From Arthrobacter pascens (GTDB taxonomy: Bacteria; Actinomycetota; Actinomycetes; Actinomycetales; Micrococcaceae), in NCBI RefSeq assembly GCF_017052465.1, contig NZ_JAFHKT010000151.1, positions 518,198 through 582,197 of the forward strand: a DNA stretch of 64,000 bases, read 5' to 3'. Positions 33,187 to 43,091 of this stretch are shown piece by piece (position 1 is the first letter of the stretch; every line of letters begins with the position of its first letter). Position numbers and translations under genes: made by a program. The notes under the pieces were generated by a model that made no database searches, had not been told where the DNA came from, and saw only the letters and a program-made list of their open reading frames with translations.

Positions 33187-34079
33187 CCGAGTACAGGATC
33201 AGTGCGGGGGAGTACACCGCCACCATTACTGCCCGCGGGGCTGCCTTGCGGGAGCTGCGCCACCGGGAACGGGACCTGATCGTCCCGTTCCCGGAAGGCG
33301 GACCCATTCCTGACTACCGGGGCATCATCGCGGCCCCCTGGCCAAACCGGATCGCCGACGGCAAGTACACGTTCCGCGGCGCCGACTACCGCGTGCCCGT
33401 CAACGAAGTGGAGCGGGACTGTGCCCTGCACGGCCTCGTCTTCCCCCTCGACTGGACCCTGCAGGAGCATTCCGGGTCCGCCGTGGTCCTCGCCTGCTCC
33501 GTTGGCCCGGTTCCCGGGTATCCGTTCCTGCTCAGGGTCACCGCCTCCTACCGCTTGGAAGCTGACGGCCTGCATGCGGGCGTAACGGCGACCAACTTCA
33601 GCGCCGACACCGCGCCGTACGGCGTGTGCCCGCACCCGTACCTGGTCGCCGGACCGGCCCCGCTGGATGAGTGGACGCTGGAGGTTCCGGCCGGCGAGTT
33701 CCTGGACGTGACCCCGGACCGGCTGCTTCCCCTTGCCGTACGGGCCGTGGACGGGCACGAGTTCGACTTCCGCGCGCCGCGCAGCATCGGTGCCACCAAG
33801 ATCGACCACGCCTTCACCGGCATCACGTTCAGCGACGCCGGCCGCGCGCAACTCGTGGCCCGGGACCCGGGCGGGACCGGGGTCGGCATGGCCTGGGACC
33901 GGACCTGCCAGTGGCTCCAGATCCATACGGCCGACAAGCAGCCCCCGGCACCGAACAGGCTGGGGCTCGCGGTGGAACCCATGACCTGCCCTCCTGACGC
34001 CTTCAACAGCGGCGCGGACCTGATCCGGCTGGAGCCCGGCGCCACGCACGAAGCATCCTGGAGCATCTTCGCCGCGTGA
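33183..34079 (+). CDS. Aldose 1-epimerase family protein
   Basis: A 298-residue beta-sandwich mutarotase-like protein that should interconvert alpha and beta anomers of a sugar, here probably arabinose. Recognisable parts are GIIAAPWPNRIADGKYTFRG (residues 46-65), the catalytic-type histidines in CALHGLVF and VCPHPYLV, and the conserved end LAVEPMTCPPDAFNSG, which includes a likely catalytic Glu. The GTG start lies inside the araA stop (GTGA), the only well-placed start. It is the last gene of the ara operon, 15 bp from the convergent protease gene, with no clear terminator in that short gap. Confidence 0.9.
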   Translation: MTEYRISAGEYTATITARGAALRELRHRERDLIVPFPEGGPIPDYRGIIAAPWPNRIADGKYTFRGADYRVPVNEVERDCALHGLVFPLDWTLQEHSGSAVVLACSVGPVPGYPFLLRVTASYRLEADGLHAGVTATNFSADTAPYGVCPHPYLVAGPAPLDEWTLEVPAGEFLDVTPDRLLPLAVRAVDGHEFDFRAPRSIGATKIDHAFTGITFSDAGRAQLVARDPGGTGVGMAWDRTCQWLQIHTADKQPPAPNRLGLAVEPMTCPPDAFNSGADLIRLEPGATHEASWSIFAA

Positions 34080-34094
34080 CGGCGCAGCTGGCTC

Positions 34095-35243
34095 TCAGGG
34101 GGCCGGGCGCGCGACCAGGACTACCTTGACCTCCTGGGTGTCCGCGCCCCTGCGGAATTCAACGGTCACGGTCTGCCCGGGGCTCCGGGTTCGCAGTGCT
34201 GCCAGCAGGTCCTCCGGCGAGGTGAGCTTGTCGCCGTCGAGCCTGATGAGCACGTCACCGGCGCGGATGCCGGCTTTCGCGGCCGGGCCGCCCTCCTGGA
34301 CGGAGAGCGCCAGCGCCCCGAGGGTGTCCGGCAGGCCGAGTTCGCTGGCTATGGGCTGGGTGATTTCGGCCAGGCCCAGGCCGATGAATGCGTGATCGGC
34401 CGTGCCGTCCTCGCGGAGCTGGTCTGCGACCTTCACCGCGGTGGCGGCCGGGATGGCGAAGCCAAGGGCTACCGCGCCGGACTGGGGCGGGATGTATGCC
34501 TCGCTGATGCCGATCACTTCGCCGCGGCTGTTCACGACGGCGCCGCCGGAGTTGCCGGGGCTGATCGCCGCATCGGTCTGGATCAGGTCAACGAGGGACT
34601 GGCTGCTTGAGGCCGATCCGGGGATCTCCCGGTGGAGGCCCGAGATGATGCCCGCCGTCGCGGTGTTTGCGAATCCCAGCGGTGAGCCGATGACGACGGC
34701 CAGTTCTCCGATCCGCGGCAGGGCGGGCTGGAACTTGGCCGCCGGCAGGCCGGTCCTCTGTGCCTCCACGAGCGCCAGGTCCGCGATCGGGTCGGTGGCC
34801 CGCACGGTTGCTGCCACCCGCTGGCCATCGGCAAAGCCCACTTCGACGTCGCGGCTGCCGCGAACCACGTGCTCGTTCGTCAGGATCAGTCCGTCCTCGG
34901 AATACACGACCCCGCTTCCCAGTCCGCCGCGGCCAGTGAAGATTGTCACCACGGACGGCTGGACGTTGCTGACGATCGCGGGGATGTCCGCAGCTCCCAA
35001 CGGAGTTCCCTGCCCGGGCTGTTGCTGCCCCTGCCCCGGTGTCTGGCCGGTAGTTGCACGGCTGCCAGCCGTGCTGCCCGGAGACGGCGAGGCAATTGAC
35101 GGCTCCGTACTCGGCTCCGGACTCTGTCCAGGACCCTGCCCCGGGCCCGTGCAGCCGGAGGCGATGGCGGCGAGAACTGCGGCTCCGATCAGGACCCTGA
35201 CGGTACGGGACCTTGGGCCTCGTGCTGATTGCCGGGAGCACAT
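34095..35243 (-). CDS. S1C (DegP/HtrA-like) serine protease, lipoprotein, with PDZ domain
   Basis: A 382-residue extracytoplasmic protease for damaged or misfolded proteins. Start at 35243 is set by AAGGAGG upstream. Residues 1-31 form a lipoprotein signal with lipobox ASGC (C31). A Pro/Gly/Gln/Ser-rich linker covers 32-80. The trypsin-like domain has the triad H125 (LTNEHVV), D155 (IADLALV) and S232 (GNSGG). A PDZ domain with the AGIRAGDVLIRLDGDKL block occupies about 290-375. It is a single-gene unit, convergent with the ara operon. Nothing ties it to sugar metabolism. Confidence 0.92.
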   Translation of the reverse strand: MCSRQSARGPRSRTVRVLIGAAVLAAIASGCTGPGQGPGQSPEPSTEPSIASPSPGSTAGSRATTGQTPGQGQQQPGQGTPLGAADIPAIVSNVQPSVVTIFTGRGGLGSGVVYSEDGLILTNEHVVRGSRDVEVGFADGQRVAATVRATDPIADLALVEAQRTGLPAAKFQPALPRIGELAVVIGSPLGFANTATAGIISGLHREIPGSASSSQSLVDLIQTDAAISPGNSGGAVVNSRGEVIGISEAYIPPQSGAVALGFAIPAATAVKVADQLREDGTADHAFIGLGLAEITQPIASELGLPDTLGALALSVQEGGPAAKAGIRAGDVLIRLDGDKLTSPEDLLAALRTRSPGQTVTVEFRRGADTQEVKVVLVARPAP

Positions 35244-35348
35244 CGACGTTCCTCCTTGCACGCGTGGGTGGAAGCTGATTAAACGCTAGTCCCGGGCGGC
35301 AGTGGCGGCCAGAGCCGATTCATGGCTATGTGCGCCGAGCCCCTGGAC

Positions 35349-35390
35349 GGTGCGGAAAAGACGGTGCGGAAAAGACGGTTCGGAAAACCG
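35349..35390. repeat. Short tandem repeat, 14-bp unit x3
   Basis: GGTGCGGAAAAGAC occurs twice exactly (35349-35362, 35363-35376) and a third, diverged copy GGTTCGGAAAACCG follows. It lies in the 160-bp gap between the protease start and the end of the hemA-like gene. No other feature is visible there. Confidence 0.7.
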
Positions 35391-35403
35391 GTGCCACGCG
35401 CGC

Positions 35404-36777
35404 CTAACTCGCTTGCGCCGCCCCCTCATCGGCGGTGTGCACAGGGGCTTGTCCAGCTTCCGCTTCTACGTTCAGCCCGTAGAGGGCTTCGAGGGCTGCG
35501 GTGTAGTCGGCCTGCCGGCCGGACGCCGCGAGTTCCCGTGCCCGGGCGGTGGGCACATGCATGAGCTGCCGGACTACCCGCCGCAAGGCGAACTCCACGG
35601 CTTCGGCGGTGGCGGTGCAGCCATGCTGGTTCTTGACCCGCGCCACCTCGCTGGCCAGAACCCGCTGCATGTGTCCGCGCAGGGCCACAATCGCGGGGTC
35701 CACGAGGCGGGCCTGCTGGTCTTCCTCGAACCGCATCGCCGCCTCCCGGACCAGGTCGGCGGCCTCCTGGACAACGGCAGAGTGCTCAGGCGGTGAGGCG
35801 AGCCGCACGTCGTCCAAGGTGATGAGTTCAATGCAAGGCAGGTCACCGGTCTCTGGCTCGAAGTCGCGGCCAAGGGCAAGGTCGACGACGATGAGGCGTT
35901 CCTGCGCGGCCCGCCGGAAGTGCCTGAAGTCGTCAGCTCCGAGCCGGGTTCCGCGGCCGCTGCAGCCGATCACGACGTCGGCGCCCCGGACCGCCGCCGG
36001 CAGCTCGGAGCGCCTCAGCGCAGCAGCGCCCCGGGCCGTGGCGAAGGGCTCGGCGCGTCCGGACCATGAAAAGACGGAGACGTTGTCACACTGCCCGGCT
36101 GCAAGGAGTGCCAGGGTGGATCCGGCGTAGGCGCCAGTGCCGATGACAACCACCGACAACCCGGCCAATCCAAAGCGCCCCAGCTTCGCCGCGGCCAGGT
36201 CCAGGGCAACGGAGACCATCGAGCGCCCCGCGTCGCCCAGCGCGGTCAAGGATCCGACGTCGCGTGCGGCGCGTGAGGCGGCCTGGAACAGGCGGATCAG
36301 GGGGCCGCTGGCCGCGCCCGTTTCCTGCGCCGCTGACAGGGCCCGCCGCAGCTGGCCCGCAATTTCCCGTTCGCCGACCACCGCCGAATCCAGCCCGGCG
36401 CCCACGGCAAAGAGGTGTGCCGGCACTGCCTGGCCGGCCAAAAAGTCCAGGGACCCGCTGAGCTCATCGTCGGGGACACCGGAGCAGTTGCTGATCATCG
36501 ACAGCACGCGGCTCCGGGCAACGAACGGCTCCGTGCCGGCCTCGATCTCAAAGTAGACCTCGAAGCGGTTGCATGTCGACAGCAGCACAGACCCGGATAT
36601 GCCGGGGGAAGCCGCCAGGGCCGCGGACGTGATCCGGCGCGGGCCCGAACCCAGCCGCGCAAGGAAATCCAGTCCGGCTCCGTGGTGGGCGGCGACCAGG
36701 GCGAACAGCTGGCCGCCCGGGGCCGAACCGGCGGCGTACCCCTCCGGTCCCGCCGGCATCTCAAGACCTTCTGGCAC
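35404..36777 (-). CDS. hemA: Glutamyl-tRNA reductase family protein (possibly a paralog)
   Basis: A 457-residue protein with the three HemA domains. The N-terminal catalytic domain has STCNRFEVYFE, including the catalytic cysteine, and VVGEREIAGQ (residues about 66-145). The NADPH domain has VVVIGTGAYAGSTLALL near 210. A helical dimerisation tail follows. HemA reduces glutamyl-tRNA to glutamate-1-semialdehyde, the first step of tetrapyrrole synthesis. The GTG start follows AGGGGG. Unusually, no other heme gene is adjacent. Typical actinobacterial HemA has Thr or Tyr after STCNR where this has Phe, and the Rossmann turn is GTGAYAG. It may be a second, diverged copy. It is divergent from a LacI gene. 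Confidence 0.82.
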   Translation of the reverse strand: MPEGLEMPAGPEGYAAGSAPGGQLFALVAAHHGAGLDFLARLGSGPRRITSAALAASPGISGSVLLSTCNRFEVYFEIEAGTEPFVARSRVLSMISNCSGVPDDELSGSLDFLAGQAVPAHLFAVGAGLDSAVVGEREIAGQLRRALSAAQETGAASGPLIRLFQAASRAARDVGSLTALGDAGRSMVSVALDLAAAKLGRFGLAGLSVVVIGTGAYAGSTLALLAAGQCDNVSVFSWSGRAEPFATARGAAALRRSELPAAVRGADVVIGCSGRGTRLGADDFRHFRRAAQERLIVVDLALGRDFEPETGDLPCIELITLDDVRLASPPEHSAVVQEAADLVREAAMRFEEDQQARLVDPAIVALRGHMQRVLASEVARVKNQHGCTATAEAVEFALRRVVRQLMHVPTARARELAASGRQADYTAALEALYGLNVEAEAGQAPVHTADEGAAQAS

Positions 36778-36984
36778 TGCATCCCCCTGTTCCTTGGCTT
36801 CCTCCGGGAACGACCTCCGCTACGTGGAGCCCGGCCCCCTGTGGCCAGGCGCCGTTGCCTGGCCACAGAGCTTGGCCCTGGGGACAGCGTGGGCCCACCA
36901 CCTTGGGAAATTCCTGCGGGCGGGGCGCTGCGTGCCGCTTTCTGCAACGATGTATCCAGATGTAGCCGTGAGAAGGAGCCGTGG
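36778..36984. promoter_or_regulatory. Divergent region between hemA-like gene and lacI, with possible LacI site
   Basis: This 207-bp region contains TGCAACGATGTATCCAGATGTA at 36943-36964, just before the LacI start. CAACGATGT is a common LacI-family half-site and also occurs in the fructan operators at 51.6 kb. Autoregulation of this LacI gene is plausible but the site is not symmetric enough to be sure. Nothing else stands out. Confidence 0.35.
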
Positions 36985-37989
36985 ATGGCCGTGACGATGA
37001 ATGACGTTGCCCGTCTGGCAGGGGTGTCCCTGAAAACCGTGTCCAACGTCCTCAACGACTATGAGTTCATCAGGCCGGCCACGAAGCAGAAGGTGCTGGA
37101 TGCCATTGACGAACTCGGCTACGAGGCCAACCTGACAGCCCGAAGCCTGCGTTCCGGCAAGTCGCGGATGCTCGGTCTGGTTCTGTCCGACCTCTCGGCC
37201 CCGTACTACGCGGAGCTGGCCTCGCGCCTCATGTCCGTTGCCTCCGCCCGCGGTTACCGCGTGCTCGTGGAGCAGTCCGCGGCCCTCGAGGAGAACGAGC
37301 TCAGCGCATTGCATGGGCCCTTCCGCCAGCTGACCGACGGGCTCCTGTTCACGCCCCTGAGGCTGGATCCGGACACCGTGGCGGGCCGGATCGGAAGCAA
37401 GCCGCTCGTGATGTTAGGCGAGCACATCCAGGACCCACGGTTCGATACCGTCACGATGAAGAACGTCCGGGCGGCCCAGGCGATGACTGCCCACCTGCTG
37501 GCGGGAGGTCGGCGTCGGATAGCAGTGATCGGGGCATCGGCAGGGGACAGCACCGGAAGCCCGGGGCTGCGGCTGACCGGCTATCGGCGGGCGCTCGACG
37601 AGGCTGGCGTGGGGTTCGAACCCGCACTCATCGTGCCGTCCGAGTGGCGCCGGGACGCCGGGGCATCCGCGGTGGAGGCGCTGCTGGACCGCGCAGTGCC
37701 GTTCGACGCCGTCTTCGGATTGAACGATGCCCTCGCACTGGGCGCCATGCATGAACTTCTCATCCGCGGCGTCAAGGTTCCGCAAGACGTTGCCGTGGCA
37801 GGCTTCGACGATATTGATGAGGCCCGCTTCGCCTCCCCTTCGCTGACCACCGTGGCACCGGGCATGCAGGAGATCGCTGAACGCTCTGTTGGGCTCCTGA
37901 TCGACCGGATCGAAGGCAAGGAGAAATCCGACGACGGCGTGCACGTCGAAGCGGGGTTCGAACTGAGGATCCGATCCTCGGCACCGTAG
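36985..37989 (+). CDS. LacI family transcriptional regulator
   Basis: A 334-residue regulator starting MAVTMNDVARLAGVSLKTVSNVLNDY. AGAAGGAG upstream and the position of the helix-turn-helix at residues 5-30 fix the start at 36985. The hinge is NLTARSLRSGKSRMLGLVL. The sensor domain resembles the LacI/GalR class with GFDDIDEARFASPSLTTVAP near the end. It is less similar to the two arabinose-island paralogs than they are to each other. Its target is not evident: the flanking genes are a hemA-like gene (divergent) and an isochorismatase-fold hydrolase 86 bp downstream on the same strand. Ligand unknown. Confidence 0.88.
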   Translation: MAVTMNDVARLAGVSLKTVSNVLNDYEFIRPATKQKVLDAIDELGYEANLTARSLRSGKSRMLGLVLSDLSAPYYAELASRLMSVASARGYRVLVEQSAALEENELSALHGPFRQLTDGLLFTPLRLDPDTVAGRIGSKPLVMLGEHIQDPRFDTVTMKNVRAAQAMTAHLLAGGRRRIAVIGASAGDSTGSPGLRLTGYRRALDEAGVGFEPALIVPSEWRRDAGASAVEALLDRAVPFDAVFGLNDALALGAMHELLIRGVKVPQDVAVAGFDDIDEARFASPSLTTVAPGMQEIAERSVGLLIDRIEGKEKSDDGVHVEAGFELRIRSSAP

Positions 37990-38075
37990 TGGACGCCCAA
38001 TGAGTTATTCCGGCATCGTCGTGGGTACCTGAAACCTGTGGCTTCCGTCGGCCGGGACAACGGAAAGGATCCGCA

Positions 38076-38630
38076 ATGATCGCCCTGCTGGTCATCGATA
38101 TGCAGAATGCCTACTTCGAGGATCCTGCGCTGGCTCCGCGGCAGGACACCCTGGTCCGGGCCTGCAACCGCCTCATCGCCGAATCGGCCGCAAGCGGCGC
38201 CAAGATACTGCTGGTGGGAACCGAACACGAGCGGGACAAGTCCACCTGGTCACTGAACATGCTGGATGACGACCAGGGGTTCATCTTCCGCGGTTCGGCT
38301 CAGGCTGACTTCGTGCCCGGGCTGCAGACCGACGGGCTGCCCCGCCTGATCAAGACGCGCGACAGCGCCTTCACCGGGACAGACCTGCTGTCGCGGCTGC
38401 GGAACTGGGAGGTTGGGGAGATAGTGCTGGCCGGCGTCGCCACCCACAACTGCATTGCCCAGACGGCGGCCGACGCCTTCGCGCACAACGTCCGCGTCGT
38501 CTACGCCGAGGAGGCCATGGCATCCGGGGACGAGCGGGCCGCGGCGGACATGTTGCGCATTCTGTCCGATGAATATCGCCAGCCGGTGCTGTCCACGGAC
38601 GCCATCGCAAAACGCCTGAAGGGCATGTAG
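38076..38630 (+). CDS. Isochorismatase-fold cysteine hydrolase
   Basis: A 184-residue cysteine hydrolase of the isochorismatase/nicotinamidase superfamily with a complete Asp-Lys-Cys triad: D8 (LLVIDMQNAYF), K93 (LIKTRDSAF) and C126 (ATHNCIAQTA), preceded by the expected cis-peptide region GVAT. Members hydrolyse amides such as nicotinamide, biuret or ureidoacrylate, and the true substrate is not visible. GGAAAGGAT precedes the ATG. It is 103 bp upstream of ureA on the same strand, so a role in producing urea or ammonia is an attractive but unproven idea. It could also belong with the LacI gene upstream. Confidence 0.85.
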   Translation: MIALLVIDMQNAYFEDPALAPRQDTLVRACNRLIAESAASGAKILLVGTEHERDKSTWSLNMLDDDQGFIFRGSAQADFVPGLQTDGLPRLIKTRDSAFTGTDLLSRLRNWEVGEIVLAGVATHNCIAQTAADAFAHNVRVVYAEEAMASGDERAAADMLRILSDEYRQPVLSTDAIAKRLKGM

Positions 38631-38733
38631 CCAGGAAATCTTGCCGAAACGTCCGCGGATTACGCTGGTCACACACCGCCGCGCGGGTGCTGCGGCACAC
38701 TGCGGTGGTGTCCGTCATCGAAGGGATCCCGGA

Positions 38734-39036
38734 ATGCATCTGATGCCCCGCGAGCAGGAAAAGCTCATGATCGTGGTTGCAGCCGACCTCGCACGCCGCC
38801 GGCAGGCGCGCGGGCTCAAGCTGAACTTTCCGGAGGCTGTGGCCATCATCAGCTACGAACTGATCGAAGGGGCACGGGACGGGCGGACGGTTGCCGAGCT
38901 CATGAGCTACGGCACCACGCTCCTCAGCCGCGACGACGTCATGGAAGGCGTCCCCGAGATGATTCACGATGTCCAGATCGAGGCGACCTTCCCCGACGGC
39001 ACCAAGCTCGTCACCGTCCACGATCCCATCCGATAG
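38734..39036 (+). CDS. ureA: Urease gamma subunit
   Basis: The 100-residue small subunit of the nickel enzyme urease. The sequence MHLMPREQEKLMIVVAADLA, followed by RRRQARGLKLNFPEAVAIIS and VPEMIHDVQIEATFPDGTKLVTVHDPI, is typical of UreA. The ATG at 38734 is chosen because homology starts there; a longer frame runs to 38641. It is the first gene of ureABCEFGD. The 103-bp region before it has no obvious operator or hairpin. ureB follows after 9 bp with GGGAGG as ribosome site. Confidence 0.97.
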   Translation: MHLMPREQEKLMIVVAADLARRRQARGLKLNFPEAVAIISYELIEGARDGRTVAELMSYGTTLLSRDDVMEGVPEMIHDVQIEATFPDGTKLVTVHDPIR

Positions 39037-39045
39037 GGAGGCGCC

Positions 39046-39389
39046 ATGATTCCGGGAGAGTATGTCCTGCGGACCGAACCACTGACCGTCAACGCGGGAC
39101 GCGAGGCGATCGACGTCGTCGTCGTTAATACAGGTGACCGCCCCGTCCAGGTGGGTTCGCACTACCATTTCGCCGAGGCGAACGCTGCGCTGAAGTTCGA
39201 CCGCCAGGCCGCCTTCGGCCGCCGGCTCGACATCCCCGCGGGCACCGCCGCCCGGTTTGAGCCCGGAGACGGCAGGACAGTGCGGCTCATCGAGTTAGCG
39301 GGCAGCCGTGAGGTGTTCGGGCTGAGCAACGGGGTCAACGGCAGTCTCGGCCCGGCACGGTCCGCACAGGAAAACGCAGGGGGAGCGCA

Positions 39390-39393
<4 letters not shown>
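39046..39393 (+). CDS. ureB: Urease beta subunit
   Basis: A 115-residue structural subunit of urease. The family core is clear: MIPGEYVLRTEPLTVNAGRE, then VVNTGDRPVQVGSHYHFAEANAAL, LDIPAGTAARFEPGDGRTV and a C-terminal GLSNGVNG. The usual length is 100-136. It lacks the long C-terminal extensions seen in some species. Its stop overlaps the ureC GTG start by 4 bp, so UreB and UreC are probably made in equal amounts. Confidence 0.97.
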
Positions 39394-41135
<1,742 letters not shown>

Positions 41136-41158
41136 GTTCCCCGACCCCCGGAGCCCAC

Positions 41159-41644
41159 GTGATCATCGAGAAAATCCTCGGCAACCTGCACGACCTTCCC
41201 GCCGCGGAGGCCGCCGCCTTCGCCGGGCTGCACCAGGAAAAAGTGGTGCTGCCCAGCGCCCAGCTGGTCAAACGCATCCAGCGCGTCACCACGGACCACG
41301 GCAAGGACATCGGCATCCGGCTGCCGTCCGGTTCCGGGGATCTCCGCGACGGCGACATCCTGTATGTCGCGGAAACCAACATGATCGTGGTGTCCGTGCT
41401 GCCCACCGACGTCCTGGTGGTGGCGCCCCGCTCCATCCACGAAATGGGCGTGGTGGCGCACTCACTCGGCAACCGGCACCTGCAGGCCCAGTTCTTCGAC
41501 GCTGCCTCCGAGTACGGGGCTGACGTCATGGTGTGCCAGTACGACCACACCGTGGAGGACTACCTCAAACACGCCGGAGTGCCCTACGACCGCCAGGAAC
41601 GCGTGATGCCGGTTCCTTTCCGCCATGCCGAACACAGCCACTAG
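41159..41644 (+). CDS. ureE: Urease accessory protein UreE (nickel metallochaperone)
   Basis: A 161-residue UreE: N-terminal peptide-binding domain (MIIEKILGNLHDL...) and a C-terminal ferredoxin-like nickel-binding domain with the conserved HSLGNRHLQAQFF. The C-terminus ends HAEHSH, a short His-containing tail rather than the long His-rich tail of Klebsiella UreE. It delivers nickel to the urease apoprotein. The start is GTG at 41159. Its last 20 bp overlap the start of ureF in another frame. Confidence 0.95.
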   Translation: MIIEKILGNLHDLPAAEAAAFAGLHQEKVVLPSAQLVKRIQRVTTDHGKDIGIRLPSGSGDLRDGDILYVAETNMIVVSVLPTDVLVVAPRSIHEMGVVAHSLGNRHLQAQFFDAASEYGADVMVCQYDHTVEDYLKHAGVPYDRQERVMPVPFRHAEHSH

Positions 41645-42461
41645 TTCCGGCGCGGGAGCGCCAGCGGGTGAAGGGGGCCGTGCCCGTCCCCAGGCGCTCC
41701 CAATCCTCGCAAGCTCGGATCGGGGCCCTCGCGCCAGTGGGCCCCTCGCGCGGCCCGCCACGCCGCGGCCCCCTTCACCCGCCGCCGCTGCGGCAGGGGG
41801 CTACCAGCTCGCCCTGCAGCAGCTCACCGATTCTGCGCTTCCTACCGGGGCGTTTGCTCACTCGCTCGGGTTTGAGACGTATATTGAGCGCGGGCTGGTT
41901 CATGATGAGGCGAGCTTTGGGGTGTGGCTTTCCGCGTTTGTGGGGCAGCAGCTGACCTATTCGGACGGGGTGGCCATTCGGTTCCTGTTTGAGGGTGCTG
42001 ATGTGGGTGAGCTGGATTCGCTGCTGTCGGCCCAGCTTTTGCCGCGGCAGCTGCGGGAGGCCAGTGTGAAGATGGGTGGGCGGCTGCTGGAGATTGGAGA
42101 CGAGGTCTTTCCTTCTCCGGAGCTGGCGGTGTACCGGGAGCTGGTGACCACCGGCCGCGCCGCCGGCCACCAGCCGCTGGCGTTCGCCGTCGTCGCGCGT
42201 TCCCTGGGTGTGCCGCTGCCGGAAGCGCTCGCCGCCTACCTTTTTGCCGCGGTCACCTCGCTGACCCAGAACGCCGTCCGCGCCATCCCCCTGGGGCAGA
42301 ACGCCGGCCAGCGGCTGCTGCGGAAAGCGTCCGACGACGTCGCTGCCGCCGTCGAACGGATCGGCCGCCTTGCGCCGGACGACTTCGGGGCGGTTAGCCC
42401 CGGACTGGAAATTTCGCAGATGCGGCACGAGCGTCAGCGTGCCCGCATGTTCATGAGCTAG
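41625..42461 (+). CDS. ureF: Urease accessory protein UreF with palindrome-encoded N-terminal extension
   Basis: A 278-residue UreF, part of the UreD-UreF-UreG activation complex. The normal UreF sequence begins only near residue 60 (YQLALQQLTDSALPTGAFAHS). Before it lies a low-complexity tail (EGGRARPQ ... PATPRPPSP) encoded by a palindromic element at 41664-41782. No usable start codon lies between the element and the conserved region, so the ATG at 41625, inside the ureE end, is the likely start. Codons just after the element (about 41830-42120) end in T or G much more often than in neighbouring genes. The C-terminal SQMRHERQRARMFMS is typical. Confidence 0.93.
   Translation: MPNTATSSGAGAPAGEGGRARPQALPILASSDRGPRASGPLARPATPRPPSPAAAAAGGYQLALQQLTDSALPTGAFAHSLGFETYIERGLVHDEASFGVWLSAFVGQQLTYSDGVAIRFLFEGADVGELDSLLSAQLLPRQLREASVKMGGRLLEIGDEVFPSPELAVYRELVTTGRAAGHQPLAFAVVARSLGVPLPEALAAYLFAAVTSLTQNAVRAIPLGQNAGQRLLRKASDDVAAAVERIGRLAPDDFGAVSPGLEISQMRHERQRARMFMS
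41664..41782. repeat. Coding palindromic element, copy 1 (in ureF)
   Basis: A perfect 17-bp inverted repeat: GCGGGTGAAGGGGGCCG at 41664-41680 and CGGCCCCCTTCACCCGC at 41766-41782. The left 17 nt (41670-41686) and right 23 nt (41754-41776) are identical to those of the copy in ureD, in the same reading frame. The central part is 57 nt longer than in copy 2 and has its own GGGGCCC/GGGCCCC hairpin. It encodes a Gly/Arg/Pro-rich peptide. Confidence 0.85.
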
Positions 42462-42473
42462 CAGGAGGACAGA

Positions 42474-43091
42474 ATGTCTGAACCCATCAAGATCGGCATC
42501 GGCGGACCGGTTGGCGCCGGCAAGACCCAGCTCGTGGAGCGGCTTACCCGGCACATGAGCCGCGAGATCTCCATGGCCGCCATCACGAACGACATCTACA
42601 CCATCGAGGACGCCAGGATCCTGGCCGCCAACGGGATCCTGCCCGAGGACCGGATCATCGGCGTCGAAACCGGCGGCTGCCCGCACACCGCCATCCGCGA
42701 AGACACCTCCATGAACACCGCGGCCATCGAGGAGCTCAAGAAGCGCCACCCGGACCTGCAGGTCATCTTCGTGGAATCCGGCGGCGACAACCTCTCCGCC
42801 ACCTTCAGCCCGGAACTGGTCGATTTCTCGATCTACATCATCGACGTGGCGCAGGGCGAAAAGATCCCGCGCAAAGCAGGGCAGGGCATGATCAAGTCCG
42901 ACCTCTTCATCATCAACAAGACCGACCTCGCCCCGCATGTCGGCGCGGACCTGTCAGTGATGGAGCGCGACTCCCGCGAATTCCGCGGCACCAAGCCGTT
43001 CTGCTTCACCAACCTCAAAACGGACGAAGGCCTCGAGGCCGTCATCAAATGGGTGCGGCGCGACGTCCTGATGCTCGACCTCGCAACATGA
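42474..43091 (+). CDS. ureG: Urease accessory GTPase UreG
   Basis: A 205-residue SIMIBI-class GTPase that powers nickel insertion into urease. The P-loop GIGGPVGAGKTQLVERL is at residues 7-23, the nickel-binding CPH motif in ETGGCPHTAIRED near 65, and the base-recognition motif NKTD in FIINKTDLAPHVG near 145. AGGAGGAC precedes the ATG. Codon use is the normal G/C-ending pattern, unlike the first thirds of ureF and ureD on either side. The stop overlaps the ureD start by 4 bp (ATGA). Confidence 0.97.
   Translation: MSEPIKIGIGGPVGAGKTQLVERLTRHMSREISMAAITNDIYTIEDARILAANGILPEDRIIGVETGGCPHTAIREDTSMNTAAIEELKKRHPDLQVIFVESGGDNLSATFSPELVDFSIYIIDVAQGEKIPRKAGQGMIKSDLFIINKTDLAPHVGADLSVMERDSREFRGTKPFCFTNLKTDEGLEAVIKWVRRDVLMLDLAT

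Noticed and set aside
35349..35390. The 14-bp tandem repeats as regulator iterons.
   Set aside because: Only two exact copies and one diverged copy are present, with no replication or regulator gene context.
41625..41820. A shorter UreF starting after the palindromic element.
   Set aside because: There is no ATG, GTG or TTG in frame between the element and the conserved start of UreF, so the element must be translated.
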